Assembly (NCBI GenBank): GCA_012932295.1 | Contig: JAAONU010000002.1 | Coordinates: 24,397,770 to 24,461,769, forward strand | Direction of reading: 5' to 3' | Source of the DNA: Cyclina sinensis | Lineage: Eukaryota > Mollusca > Bivalvia > Venerida > Veneridae | Length of the DNA stretch: 64,000 nt | In this document: positions 53,801-60,639 of the stretch, piece by piece | Numbering within the stretch: the stretch's first letter is position 1 | Layout: every line of letters begins with the position of its first letter | Notes under the pieces: model-generated | What the model saw: the letters and a program-made list of their open reading frames with translations, nothing else | Told to the model about the DNA's origin: nothing | Database searches by the model: none | Translations under genes and position numbers: made by a program

Positions 53801-56800
53801 AAGAAATTATTGAAACAATCTTTCTGACAAATTTCAAGGTTATTTGGACTGAAAGTGTAGCCTCTAGAGTGTTAACAAGGTTTTTCCATATTTGGTCTCT
53901 GTGACCTAGTTTTTGACCAAAGAAGACCCATATTAGTACTTAGAGCTAGAAATCATCAAAACAACCTGTCTGACAAACTTCCAGGATATTTGGACTGAAA
54001 ATGTAACCTGTGGAGTGTTAAAATGGTGACCTAGTTTTTTATCCCAGATGACCCATATCCTAATCTGGGCTAGAAATCCTTGAAACAACTATTCTGACAA
54101 ATTTCTAGGACATTTGGACTGAAAATGTAACCTCTACAGCATTAACAAGGATTTCCTACTTTTTGGCCCTGTGTCCTAGTTTTTGACCCCACATAACCCA
54201 TTTTCAAAACTGAGCTAGAAATCATTAAAACAATCTTTCTGACAAATTTCCAGGATATTTGAACTGAAAATGTTACCTCAATGCGTGTTAACAAGGTTTT
54301 TCCATATTTGGGGTCTGTGACCTCGTTTCTGACCCCAGATGACCTTTATTCGAATCTGAGCTAGAAATCATTAACACATTTTTTCTGAAAAATTTTAGAG
54401 AATATTTGGACTAAAAAGTAGCTTTAAGAGTGTTAACAAGTTTTTTTCTATTTTTGGGCTCTGTGACCTAGTTTTTGATTTCAGATGACACATATTAAAA
54501 TTTAACCTAGAAATCATTGAAACAACCTTTCTGACAGATTCCAGGTTATTTGAACTGAAAATGTTACCTCTAGAGTGTTAACAAGGTTTTTCCATATTTG
54601 GGCTCTGTGACCTAGTTTTTGACCCCAGATGACCCAATTCTGAACTTGAGCTAAAAATCATCAAAACAACCTTTCTGACAAATTTCCAGGATATTTGGAC
54701 TGAAAATGTAACCTCTAGAGTGTTAACAAGGTTTTTCTATTTTTGGGCTCTGTGACCTAGTTTTTGAACCCAGATGACCCGTATTCGAACTTGAGCTAGA
54801 AATCATAGAAACAACCTGTCTGACAAAATTCCAGATTATTCGGACTGAAAATGTTACTTCTCCTTCTACAAAAAGATTTTCAAAGTTTTCACTATATAAG
54901 CCTATGTAAAACCAATGACCCCGGGGTGGGGCCAAATTTGACTCCAGGGGTATAATTGGAACAAACTTGGTAGAGGTCCACTAGACAATGCTACATACTA
55001 AGTCTTAAGGCTCAGGGCCTTGTGGTTTCAGACAAGAAGATTTTCGAAGTTTTTCCTATACAAGCTTATGTGAAACCAATGACCCCAGGGTGGGGCCAAA
55101 TTTGACCCCAGAGGTATAATTTGAACAAACTTGGTAGAGGTCTACTAGACAATGCTACGTACCAAATATCTAAGCCCTATGCCTTACGGTTTCTGATAAG
55201 AAGATTTTTAAAGTTTTCCCTATATAACTCTATGTAAAACAAGTTACCCCTGGGGCGGGGCCATTTTTGACCCAGAGGCCATGATTTGAACAAACTTGGT
55301 AGAGGTCCACTAGACAATGCTGCACACCAAATATCTTAGCTCTATGCCTTACAGTTTCTGACAAGAAGATTTTTAAAGTTTTTCCTATATAAGTCTATGT
55401 AAAACTAGTTACCCTTGGGGCGGGGCCATTTTTTACCCCAGGATCATAATTTGAACAAACTTGGTAGAGGTCCACTAGACAATGCTACATACCAAATATC
55501 TTAGCTCTATGCCTTACGGTTTCTGACAAGAAGATTTTTAAAGTTTTTCCTATATAACTCTATGTAAAACAAGTTACCCCTTGGGCGGGGCCATTTTTGA
55601 CCCGGAGGCCATGATTTGAACAAACTTGGTAGAGGTCCACTAGACAATGGTACACACCAAATATCTTAGCTCTATGCCTTACGGTTTCTGACAAGAAGAT
55701 TTTTAAAGTTTTTCCTATATAAATCTATGTAAAACAAGTTACCCCTGGGGCGGGGCCATTTTTGACCCCAGGATCATAATTTGAACAAACTTGGTAGAGA
55801 TCCACTAGATAATGCTTTAAACCAAATATCAAAGCTCCAGGCCTTGTGGTTTCTGACAAGAAGATTTTTAAAGATCCAACTTTTAAAATCTGTTTTTAGC
55901 TCCTGTGACCCAGAAATGCAATGAACCGGAACCATTTGAACAAACTTGGTAGAGCTTCATGCAAGGAACATTCTAGGCAAGTTTCATTAAATTTTGCCCA
56001 GTGGTTTCAGAGGAGATGTTGTTTGTATGAATTGTGGACGACGGACGGACGCCGGACAATCAAGGATCCTAAAAGCTCACATGAGCATGCTCAGGTGAGC
56101 TAAAAAACTGTTATCGGTTTAATATGTATCAAAAATAAACAGTAAACATTCATTATTTACACTGAAGGGTCACTCTACCTTTATCAGTTAACAGTCAAAT
56201 TTGTCTTATTTACACTCAAGTTGAACATTGGTACATTTTCTCTTTACTCTTCACACTCTCCCTTTTGACACATGCCTTTTCCACTACACCACACATTTCC
56301 TTGGTCACATGGAAGTCATAACAGTTGGCAACAGAATTTCATGCACAACAATAAATTCAGAGTCCTATTCGACAGGCTATGTTTCGTTTCACTTTTGACA
56401 GTTTTGATATAACAGTACAGTACAATCTTTCGAGGTCTGTATTGCTTTGTGGCAGTGGAAGTACAGTAATTACCAGTTTCTAGTCTCCCTTGTTTCTTTG
56501 ATGTGTGCCTTATCTGCCTGGCAATAAACAACTTCATAACTGCAAGCGCTTAAAGTGTCAAACTGACAATATACGAACAATAAAACTTTCCAATACTAAG
56601 GTCAAGGTGTAATTAGACTGGGTCTCATTTTCCAATACAGCAGCGTGGTACACGTAGCGTTATCGGTAAACCAGTCAAAATATTGTTTACATTTATCAAC
56701 ATCACTCAGGTGTTTGTAATTTAATTTTTTTTTGGATGTTATGAAAAAAGTCGGTAGAATGTAAGCCCCGAGCGGGAGGGGGATTTTGATTGCCCAAAAT

Positions 56801-59704
56801 CGGTAGTCTACCGCCAGAATCGGGAGAGTTCACGTATGAAAAAGGTAGCCTCAGTTATGTACCTTTCCAGATTCATGGACTGTGCATTGGTAAGTGAGCA
56901 TGTAAACTGTCATGCCATTGCTACAGATTGAACTAGAGAATATCTTAATTGCTGAAGTATGTTGGACAGATGAACTTACTAAGATTAAATCCTCTAAATC
57001 AGGCAAATGACTCTTTAACACAGCCATTATTTGCTGGTTTAGAGATAATGTCTGCATGCTTTTAATCAAATGTATAAAATACAAATCAATCTTCTTATTT
57101 TTCTAATCTAATATAAAGTTCTACATAGAATCCATGAAAATACTTTAGTAAAAATTTAAGAGAGATATTGAATGTTTTATATTCTTACTTACCTTTCCTA
57201 GTCAATGCAGTGAGCTTTATTGGTGTGGAAATGACTTTATGGTACAATAAAGGTCTCATTTTCACATCAGTTGCTGGAACAATAGCCTCCCTCTTGCCTG
57301 AAATGTGAAACTGTGTTCTGATATAGTTGAACACATTTCTTCAAGAGCATTTGTTTGTTTCACAGTTTTTTTTCTTGGCTTCATGGTGACTTATCACAAT
57401 GTGAAATGTAATATGATAGTTGTCAAAATGAAGATCCAATGATATATGCAATAATAAGTTATGAAAGAAGCTTTACCTCTGCAAAAAATGTTTTTGTTGT
57501 TCTTTGATTATAGCCTTGTGAACATTCTGTTAGTTTTTCTTTTAATGCTGTGTCAGTGAATTTATTGCGCAGTGTGAGTTGTTTTGGCATTATTTACCCA
57601 TACATAAGGCAACAAACACCAATATAAGTGTCGTTTGAATTAAAACTGTTTTAATTTATCATGCTGATGATTATGAACAGATTTGAAGTTCTAACTTCTG
57701 CAGCAGTGCAGTTAAGTCAAAAATCATTTAACAGATCAATCATGCCATTTCACAGTTATGACAATAACACCTCAGTAAGAACTTTGACCCTTGAGAACAA
57801 TGAAAGGTGTGAATTACCACACTGGGACAAAAAAAAACAAAAAAACAAATCCAGCCTCGAAATAATTTGAGCCTACCTCGAGCCATATTTTTAGATGAGG
57901 AAATTGAGCGAAGCAAGCTTCAGCCATCTTGGAAAGACTGTACTTTATTGCCTTCATCTTAATTTCTGTCAATCTTAATGCTGTATTATCAGGTTTTCGT
58001 AAGTATTTCTTTGTGCCTTAAGATGGTTTAAACTCTTGTTTCCTACATCTTTCTGTGAGTCTAACAGAAGTTTTACCAACTATAGCTAACAGTATCAGGA
58101 GTTTCATTAAGTTTTTAAGTTGGAGGGAATACAGGTAAACTAGGTGGGTGATTTGCTGCCTGTTTGTTATGAAATAAGCCAGAATTTAAGAAAAGTAGGC
58201 GGGTGAAGATCTCAAAATAGAAAGGAGAAATACCAGCCCTCCGCCTCTCAATGAAACCCCTGCAGTATGGCAAAGGGTCTAAACAAGTCAGTCTCTAGAG
58301 CTATAGCATGTAGTTATGTAGATCCCAAGTCATATCCAAGCCAAAACTTATTCCATACAAAACTCTCTCAATACTGCAGTATCCTAGTGCTAATAATAGA
58401 ATAATAGTTTCTATCTTTCCTTAGTCACTGTTACATGATAACAAAGTCCTATCAGTGTGAATGCCATCAGTGACCGGGAATTAAAGATGTTGCAAAGTAA
58501 AAGCATTATGCACAGCTGCAGACAATATTCAAAGGCAACAAATCACTGACATACGGAATCATCATTTTGACAACTATGTTGCACTTGCAGAAAACTAGCC
58601 AAACAATAAACTAGCAGTTTCTGCAGAAGCTTAATCCTTTGTATTTGGAGGCATACTGTTTTTAATGGATACTAAGATTTTCTCCTCGGAGTACACCATC
58701 AAAATAAACAACAAATTAGACAAGTTCAAGACTTGACAGTTTGAAAGTGTGTACTAGCCTTCCAATCCTTCCTTAACAAACTGTTAGTAATAATATCCAA
58801 TGGCAGGTAATAACTGTCTCTGCAAGAAACTCCTATGGGAGTTTGCATAAAAAATTTCTTACCAAAACTGTAGAATAGTGATGTCTTTGGGGTTCTATCG
58901 TGTAAAATGTAGCCTTTTGAGCCAAATTCCTTCTTCACAAACCCTGGTTCTGATGATGTCTTCTTAATGGTATCTTTATCACTCCCTAAAACATAAACAA
59001 GAGTGCCATGATGGCCCTATGTCACTCACCTGAGTACCACCAGTTAAAACAGCAAGGCCAATGAAGGGATCAAGGTAAGTTAACCCAATGAGGGACATTC
59101 CTGATAACAAATTATCTCCCTTACTCAGATAACATCAAAGGTAGACCAAATAGACCATTGGTCCTTTCAGTTGGAATCCTCTGACTTTATCCTTGTTTCT
59201 AATTGTGATGGTGTTGACTTTTAGTTGTGAAAATTGTCACTTATATATTGAATAAAAAGTTAGAATTATCAAAAAACAAAGATAATGGTCTTAACAAAAC
59301 ATGTTGCTAAACTTAATGTGTAATCTGACTACTACTGTTGCAAATAATTAGGTTTAATTATCACCATTCCAAAAGAGAAAATAGCGATAAAAGCAGAGGG
59401 ATCCAAATGAAAGGACCAATGTAAAATCAGAGAGTTTTCATGGTAGATAATCCACTAATGTCCCCAATTACAAGTACAAACCTTGTTATGTTATGAAAGA
59501 CATTATTATATTCTGTGACTTTTGCACATATAGTTAAGAAAACTCCAGCTTAACAGTCTAGTGTTTAAATGTACCTGATTTTGGTTCAGTAAGAGTTTCA
59601 TTGTCCTTCAGGTTGATTAATGATTGCTGTAAATTACTTCTTGGAACAGCATTTTGGCCCCCTTGCAATTCTGTTTCTATCGTCTCCTTACTCTGGTGCT
59701 CCAT
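21552..59704 (-). CDS. PIAS-type SUMO E3 ligase fused to seven C2H2 zinc fingers (16 coding exons)
   Basis: Exons in order: 59704-59575, 58985-58863, 57297-57193, 51321-51225, 49658-49617, 41984-41894, 41583-41470, 39340-39235, 39018-38951, 34042-33882, 29729-29626, 28104-28050, 27592-26736, 26430-26132, 24629-24419, 23896-21552. They sum to 4,908 bases (1,635 residues). Every junction has GT-AG ends and matching phase. PINIT domain ~95-270; SP-RING ~288-346 (C307, H309, C332, C335); psi-K-x-E at V402-E405; SUMO-interacting motif V463-L467; basic KKRK patch in the fourteenth exon; C2H2 fingers 901-1103; repetitive tail to 1635. PIAS proteins bring SUMO-charged UBC9 to nuclear substrates; the fingers would add DNA or partner recognition (inference). 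No SAP domain is seen; a further 5' exon may lie upstream, since the first exon has an acceptor-like TTTAAG. It could be two genes, but no stop or start separates them. Confidence 0.85.
21600..22020 (-). repeat. 60-bp coding minisatellite in the tail of the PIAS/ZnF gene
   Basis: About seven units of 60 bp, each made of two related 30-bp halves. They encode alternating KMKTRS-type and SASPT-type decapeptides. The reading frame is kept throughout, so unit gain and loss occurs in steps of 20 residues. Confidence 0.9.
21990..22830 (-). repeat. Tandem 450-bp coding duplication
   Basis: Two head-to-tail copies offset by exactly 450 bp (for example CAGGTTGAGAGTTCCTGAGC at 22331 and 22781) encode near-identical 150-residue blocks with LRNSQPE, LPNGVH, KSNLRS and DNQKS. 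The exact multiple of three and low divergence suggest recent in-frame duplication. Confidence 0.92.
24419..24629 (-). CDS. PIAS/ZnF exon 15, acidic linker (residues 785-854)
   Basis: Acceptor TTTTCTTTTACAG, donor AACAGT before GTAAGT, phase 0 to 1. Acidic; VEEIVLNSDSNVDND near 824-838 resembles a second SUMO-interacting motif (hydrophobic I-V-L followed by acid/serine), a weak call. Confidence 0.82.
25688..25990 (-). pseudogene. LINE fragment (C-terminal RT region) in intron 14
   Basis: The minus strand reads IRYLGAFLDESLNF, IRKYLSKEATETLVLSLVVS and HLDYCNIILYG. These are the thumb-region motifs of Jockey/CR1-like LINEs. It is cut at both ends, about 300 bp, and lies between exons 14 and 15. 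Not a host gene. Confidence 0.85.
26132..26430 (-). CDS. PIAS/ZnF exon 14, bridging region with basic patch (residues 685-784)
   Basis: Acceptor ATTTATTTACAG, donor CTTAAT before GTAAGT, phase 1 to 0. If not spliced here the frame would stop at 26033. It encodes GKKRKLIIDRE, a likely nuclear localisation signal, and a segment without a recognised domain. It links the ligase half to the zinc-finger half. Confidence 0.78.
26736..27592 (-). CDS. PIAS/ZnF exon 13, SUMO-interacting motif and charged region (residues 399-684)
   Basis: Acceptor ATGCATTTCAG, donor GTCACAG before GTTAGT, phase 2 to 1. It opens with FVKTEDE, which holds a sumoylation consensus (V-K-T-E, 402-405), then a probable amphipathic helix (about 409-445). 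CVVIDLSEAED at 462-472 is a SUMO-interacting motif of the type found after the SP-RING in PIAS proteins. The rest is Lys/Glu/Gln-rich and probably disordered, with a basic stretch (KRKEPERQRSK). Confidence 0.88.
28050..28104 (-). CDS. PIAS/ZnF exon 12, short linker (residues 381-398)
   Basis: Acceptor TTCATTTTTAG, donor GCCCT before GTAAGT, phase 1 to 2. It encodes VENCKEEPALTQREPALA. No domain; supported by splice signals and phase. Confidence 0.75.
28157..29300. mobile_element. hAT-like non-autonomous element 1, with nested SINE
   Basis: Terminal inverted repeats begin TAGGGATGGGAA at both ends. The element is flanked by a perfect 8-bp duplication CTTTTTAC (28149-28156 and 29301-29308), the target length of hAT transposons. 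Sub-terminal AATATTC-type palindromes follow. No transposase. It lies in intron 12-11 of the PIAS/ZnF gene and was later hit by a SINE at 28204-28480. Confidence 0.9.
28204..28480 (-). mobile_element. tRNA-derived SINE nested in the hAT-like element
   Basis: The minus strand starts GGCCCGGCTAGCTCAGTGGA, containing a pol III A box (TAGCTCAGTGG, 28462-28472). A B-box-like GTTTGAACC lies near 28419-28428. The body follows and a tail AACCCAATAAACCAAACC. No clear target duplication seen. Confidence 0.75.
29626..29729 (-). CDS. PIAS/ZnF exon 11, C-terminal part of SP-RING region (residues 346-380)
   Basis: Acceptor TTTCTTTCATAG, donor CTCAG before GTAAGT, phase 2 to 1. Joined to exon 10 it reads IYIDGLFLEILKS, then VEFTQDGSW. 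This is the PIAS motif I-D-G-L-F-x-E-I-L followed by D-G-S-W, strong support for the family. Confidence 0.93.
29810..32678. mobile_element. Repeat element of the ACAAGAGATG family with ERE-like units, interrupted
   Basis: Left end ACAAGAGATGTTTATAAATC; right end near TGCAAAAGAATTTGCTCCCT. The core is about 160-bp units with AAGGTCACTGTGACC, TGACCTTGACCTTTGACC, GGGGTCATCTACTGGTCATG and ACCAAGTTTGAGGAACCT. It is split by another element at about 30985-31838. Shares ends and core with 34091-37966. Confidence 0.75.
30985..31838. mobile_element. Nested element with GTATACCCC-type ends
   Basis: Left part GTGATACCCCCGCTATCAG; right part ACAGTATACCCCCCACTTCT and AAGCAGGGGTATAATAAG. Three ~185-bp units contain ATTCGGTAAACAGGAAGTAG and CACCATATGGGACTATAGG. 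ATGGACGGACGGACACACGG precedes the end. It interrupts the surrounding element, whose sequence resumes at AAACAGTTTTGCTTTTC. Confidence 0.7.
32690..33540. repeat. Dispersed repeat with ~145-bp units
   Basis: Four units share TGAATTCCAACCATTAG, TCAAGTTATGCTCCGGACAA and GGAAAACCAACAAAGG. It ends near CCCTCCAAACTTTGTTTAGG. Non-coding. Confidence 0.75.
33882..34042 (-). CDS. PIAS/ZnF exon 10, SP-RING zinc finger (residues 293-346)
   Basis: Acceptor AATTATTTCAG, donor GATGG before GTATGT, phase 0 to 2. RIVSPCRGQNCTHIQC gives zinc ligands C307 and H309; KCYMC gives C332 and C335. Two differences from the usual PIAS finger: 22 rather than 20 residues between H309 and C332, and CYMC in place of the usual C-P-x-C. 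The conserved W before the last pair is also missing. Zinc binding should persist, but contact with UBC9 may be altered (inference). Confidence 0.93.
34091..37966. mobile_element. ACAAGAGATG-family element interrupted by a GGCC-hairpin element
   Basis: Left end ACAAGAGATGTTTGTAAAAC; right end CAAAATTATATGCCCCCTCA. The core is the same as at 29810-32678, rich in TGACCTTGACCTTTGACCT. The core motif CTGGTGACTTAAA is cut at 34293 and resumes as AACTATAAGGGTCATC after 36845, so the inner element is younger. Confidence 0.8.
34294..36845 (+). mobile_element. GGCC-hairpin element, type B core
   Basis: Left end ACAAGAGGGCCATGATGGCC, right end CTCACCCTGAGCCAGCTCAG then GTGAGCTAAAA. After a short type A-like start, the core has about 13 units of about 145 bp with GTGACCTAGTTTTTGACCCC, AGATGACCCATATTCGAAC, TCTGACATATTTCCAGG and ACCTCTAGAGTGTTAACAAG. 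GACGGACGACGGAC precedes the end. Blocks of units are themselves duplicated (compare 34700-35390 with 35430-36110). Confidence 0.85.
38951..39018 (-). CDS. PIAS/ZnF exon 9, entry to SP-RING (residues 270-292)
   Basis: Acceptor TTGTTTTCAG, donor CCA before GTAAGT, phase 1 to 0. IQDKLKSDTDVSCTSLKASL then ICP matches the family segment ending SL-x-x-S-L-x-C-P, the first loop of the SP-RING. Confidence 0.92.
39235..39340 (-). CDS. PIAS/ZnF exon 8, end of PINIT (residues 235-269)
   Basis: Acceptor CTACATTGCAG, donor AATGA before GTGAGT, phase 0 to 1. KFYITVCVAEKLTIPDIVSK then DPSFSKIM aligns with the PIAS segment that ends N-P-D-H-S-R-A-L-I. Confidence 0.9.
40448..41425. repeat. 28-bp minisatellite in intron 7
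   Basis: About 35 copies of a unit reading ATTATCACTGACACTGTATC then AGTTCACC. Each unit contains the small inverted repeat ACTGA-N7-TCAGT. It ends 45 bases from exon 7 (41470). Sub-blocks, such as units with GTGTTCC, recur at about 170-bp spacing, so higher-order duplication occurred. Confidence 0.95.
41470..41583 (-). CDS. PIAS/ZnF exon 7, PINIT signature region (residues 197-234)
   Basis: Acceptor TTCATTTCAG, donor ATG before GTAGGT, phase 0 to 0. YMDITKLCNF (205-214) stands where the family has PINIT, and VLSVEWM matches the following V-x-W strand. The 28-bp minisatellite begins 45 bases after its donor. Confidence 0.9.
41894..41984 (-). CDS. PIAS/ZnF exon 6, PINIT domain (residues 166-196)
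   Basis: Acceptor TTTTCATTTAAG, donor CCAG before GTAAGT, phase 2 to 0. FCLKDNNGVIYQDTIPECIM then YVNGHFAKVQ matches the PIAS segment ending in a conserved V-N-G. Confidence 0.88.
42549..44145. repeat. 44-bp minisatellite interrupted by an insertion
   Basis: The unit reads CAAAGCAAGCCCAACCTTTG then TCATCATACCATCTACCTAT and ACAC. About 14 units run to 43166 and about 4 more from 43963. Three units equal 132 bases, so a 44-residue frame repeats; it is not a gene. The gap is filled by the element at 43167-43962. Confidence 0.93.
43167..43962. mobile_element. ATGTCTCCCCC-ended element inserted in the 44-bp minisatellite
   Basis: Inverted ends: ATATGTCTCCCCCCAG near 43197 and TTTTTGGGGGGAGACATAAT at the right. 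The interior is four ~143-bp units with AAGTGTGACCTTGACCTTGA, GACACCACACCCGCAAAGTG and CGCCTTGATGAGGTGAACAT. GACAGACAGACGGACGGACG lies near the end. The minisatellite register resumes on the far side. Confidence 0.8.
44920..45610. repeat. Dispersed repeat with ~165-bp units
   Basis: Starts ACAAGAACTGTCACTGTAAG. Units share TCATTCAGGGGTCAAGGTCA, GGAAGGTCTTGTCCAAA and AAGTATGAAGTATATCCACT. Ends GACTGACTGACAGACGAACA then TTCGGGGGCATAAAA. Non-coding. Confidence 0.75.
45611..47805. other. Intronic stretch without recognised features
   Basis: Part of the long intron between exons 5 and 6 of the PIAS/ZnF gene. AT-rich. A 101-codon frame at 46033-46338 (+) has no recognisable domain or splice support. 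A short direct repeat (CCCAGTAGTTTTTCACTGAG-like) sits near 46465-46520. Confidence 0.5.
47806..48952. mobile_element. hAT-like non-autonomous element 2
   Basis: Terminal inverted repeats TAGGGATGTCAACGA at both ends, flanked by a perfect 8-bp duplication ATAATAAG (47798-47805 and 48953-48960). Sub-terminal sequence is dense in TATCCGGATA-type palindromes. 1,147 bp, no transposase. It lies in the intron between exons 5 and 6. Confidence 0.92.
49617..49658 (-). CDS. PIAS/ZnF microexon 5 (42 nt), PINIT domain
   Basis: Acceptor TATATTGTAG, donor TGTGAG before GTATGT, phase 2 to 2. It encodes SPSFGSFGTQVLV and, joined to the next exon, gives TQVLVRFCLKDNN. This aligns with the family motif VQVQLRFCL. 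The match across the junction supports this very small exon. Confidence 0.8.
50150..50577 (+). mobile_element. Truncated GGCC-hairpin element, type C core
   Basis: The core has TTTTTAGCTCTGGCAGCCAT, GTTCAAAGGAGCAGAACC and TTAGGAGGAGATGTTGTTTG. The right end is CTCACCCTGAGCATTTGCTT then AGGTGAGCTAAAAA. The left end is missing. Confidence 0.75.
51225..51321 (-). CDS. PIAS/ZnF exon 4, PINIT domain (residues 120-151)
   Basis: Acceptor CATTTGGCAG, donor TTCAAG before GTAAGT, phase 1 to 2; the other two frames hold stops. YCFSLEKNLVNHILNS corresponds to the PIAS strand-helix segment that reads F-F-x-L-T-P-x-Q-V in the family. Confidence 0.8.
51655..52814 (+). mobile_element. GGCC-hairpin element, type C core
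   Basis: Left end ACAAGAGGGCCAAGGACATG then TTGCTCACCTGAGTAC. Right end CTCACCCTGAGCAGTTGCTC then AGGTGAGCTAAAAAAA. The interior is about 290-bp units alternating TTTAGCTCTGGCGGCNATTT and GCTTTTGCAGCTCTTATGTG. Ends match the type A and B elements but the core is unrelated. Confidence 0.85.
52815..53690. other. Decayed repeat DNA with simple-sequence runs
   Basis: Fragments of TGACC-rich repeat (GACATGTGACCTACTTCTTC-type), a C run and an ACAAC-type microsatellite near 53340-53395. No gene. Confidence 0.55.
53691..56107 (+). mobile_element. Chimeric GGCC-hairpin element: type B core then type A core
   Basis: Left end ACAAGAGGGCCATGATGGCC, right end CTCACATGAGCATGCTCAGG then TGAGCTAAAAAA. From about 53750 to 54860 the units are type B (GACCTAGTTTTTGACCCCAG); from about 54870 to 55890 they are type A (GGGGCGGGGCCATTTTTGAC). 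The switch falls at ATGTTACTTCTCCTTCTAC. GATAACAG and CTGTTATC flank the two ends. Confidence 0.82.
56980..57051 (-). other. Possible cryptic or poison exon between exons 3 and 4
   Basis: Acceptor-like GCATGCAG and donor TTA before GTAAGT bound 72 bases. Frame 0 is open (TLSLNQQIMAVLKSHLPDLE), but exon 3 ends in phase 1. Read in that phase the segment meets TGA. So it cannot join the main transcript without a stop, yet the splice sites are good. It may be an alternative exon or a chance signal. Confidence 0.35.
57193..57297 (-). CDS. PIAS/ZnF exon 3, start of PINIT domain (residues 85-119)
   Basis: Acceptor ACATTTCAG, donor GAAAG before GTAAGT, phase 1 to 1; only this frame is open. DVKMRPLLYHKVISTPIKLT matches the PIAS pattern in which a PLPFY-type motif and an IKP-type motif open the PINIT region. 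Confidence 0.8.
58863..58985 (-). CDS. PIAS/ZnF exon 2 (residues 44-84)
   Basis: Acceptor TTATGTTTTAG, donor TTTTG before GTAAGA, phase 1 to 1. Polar, lysine-rich linker (SDKDTIKKTSSEPGFVKKEF). The acceptor tract lies next to a truncated mobile-element end at 58997. Confidence 0.75.
58997..59075 (+). mobile_element. Truncated left end of a GGCC-hairpin element beside exon 2
   Basis: ACAAGAGTGCCATGATGGCC then TATGTCACTCACCTGAGTAC marks the family's left end. The rest is lost. It stops 12 bases from the start of exon 2, so on the minus strand its T-rich end forms part of the pyrimidine tract. Confidence 0.75.
59575..59704 (-). CDS. PIAS/ZnF exon 1, first in-frame ATG (residues 1-43)
   Basis: The ATG is at 59704-59702 and the donor is AAATCAG before GTACAT, phase 1. 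It encodes a polar stretch (MEHQSKETIETELQGG) with no domain. The frame stays open back to an acceptor-like TTCTATTTAAG ending at 59720, so this may be a second exon after a leader or an unseen coding exon. PIAS proteins usually begin with a SAP domain, which is absent here. Confidence 0.65.
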
Positions 59705-59934
59705 GTCATCTCTATCTATCTTAAATAGAATAAGTGGTCTTAAATTTCATACCTAAGACAGAGAATCTACAATACATGTACTGCAAATCCTGAACTTGGA
59801 CAAAAGATAAATTAAACATTCCATAGTAAGTCCTCTGAAAAGGGCAATCAGTGATTACGTGTCGCCTGATGATAGCCAATTTAACAGTAGTATTGAGAGG
59901 TGATTGAACAGTTTGTAGGCTAAAACGCATTTTT

Positions 59935-60625
59935 TTTATTCAAGGGCCATAACTCAGCCAAAAATCATTCAACCAAAAATCCTGTAAGTAATGCACAAGT
60001 ACTTGAGGTACTGATCAATCCTGTAACATTTCATTTAAATTGCTTTATTAGTATAAGAGAGGTAGTCCGGACAAACTTTAAAAATAAAAATCATTAAAGG
60101 TCCATAACTCTAACAAAAATCATGAAACTTGAAAATGCTGATGATATGCACAACAAGACTTGGTACTGATCATTCCTATAAAGTTTGGATGAAATCGCAC
60201 CAGTAGTTTCTGAGGAGTAGTCCGGACAAGTTTTCTGATGGACAAACAGACAGATGGATGGCCAGACAGACAGATGATGGAGAAGTGATCCCTGTATGTC
60301 GTGGCTACTTTGTAGCATGTCGTAGCTACGGTGAAGCCTGCAACACAAAAATCATTATTTGGCCAAAACGTCTTTTTCATTCAAGGGCCATAACTCAGCC
60401 AAAAATCATTCAACCAAAAAACCCGTTAGACATGCACAAGTACTTGAGGTACTGAACAATCCTGTAAAATTTCATTCAAATTGCATAAGTTGTATAAGAG
60501 AAGTAGTCCGGACAAACTTTAAAAATAAAAATCATAAAAGGGCCATAACTCTGACAAAAGTCATTGGACTGAAAAATGCAACTAGACTTGGTCCTGATCA
60601 TTCCTGTAAAGTTTGGATGGCCGTT
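59935..60625. repeat. Pair of related dispersed repeats
   Basis: Two copies (about 59935-60260 and 60363-60625) share CAAGGGCCATAACTCAGCCA, AAAATCATTCAACCAAAAA, CACAAGTACTTGAGGTACTG and AGTAGTCCGGACAAACTTTA. The first ends in GACAAACAGACAGATGGATG. Non-coding. Confidence 0.8.
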
Positions 60626-60639
60626 TCCTATTTAAGCCT

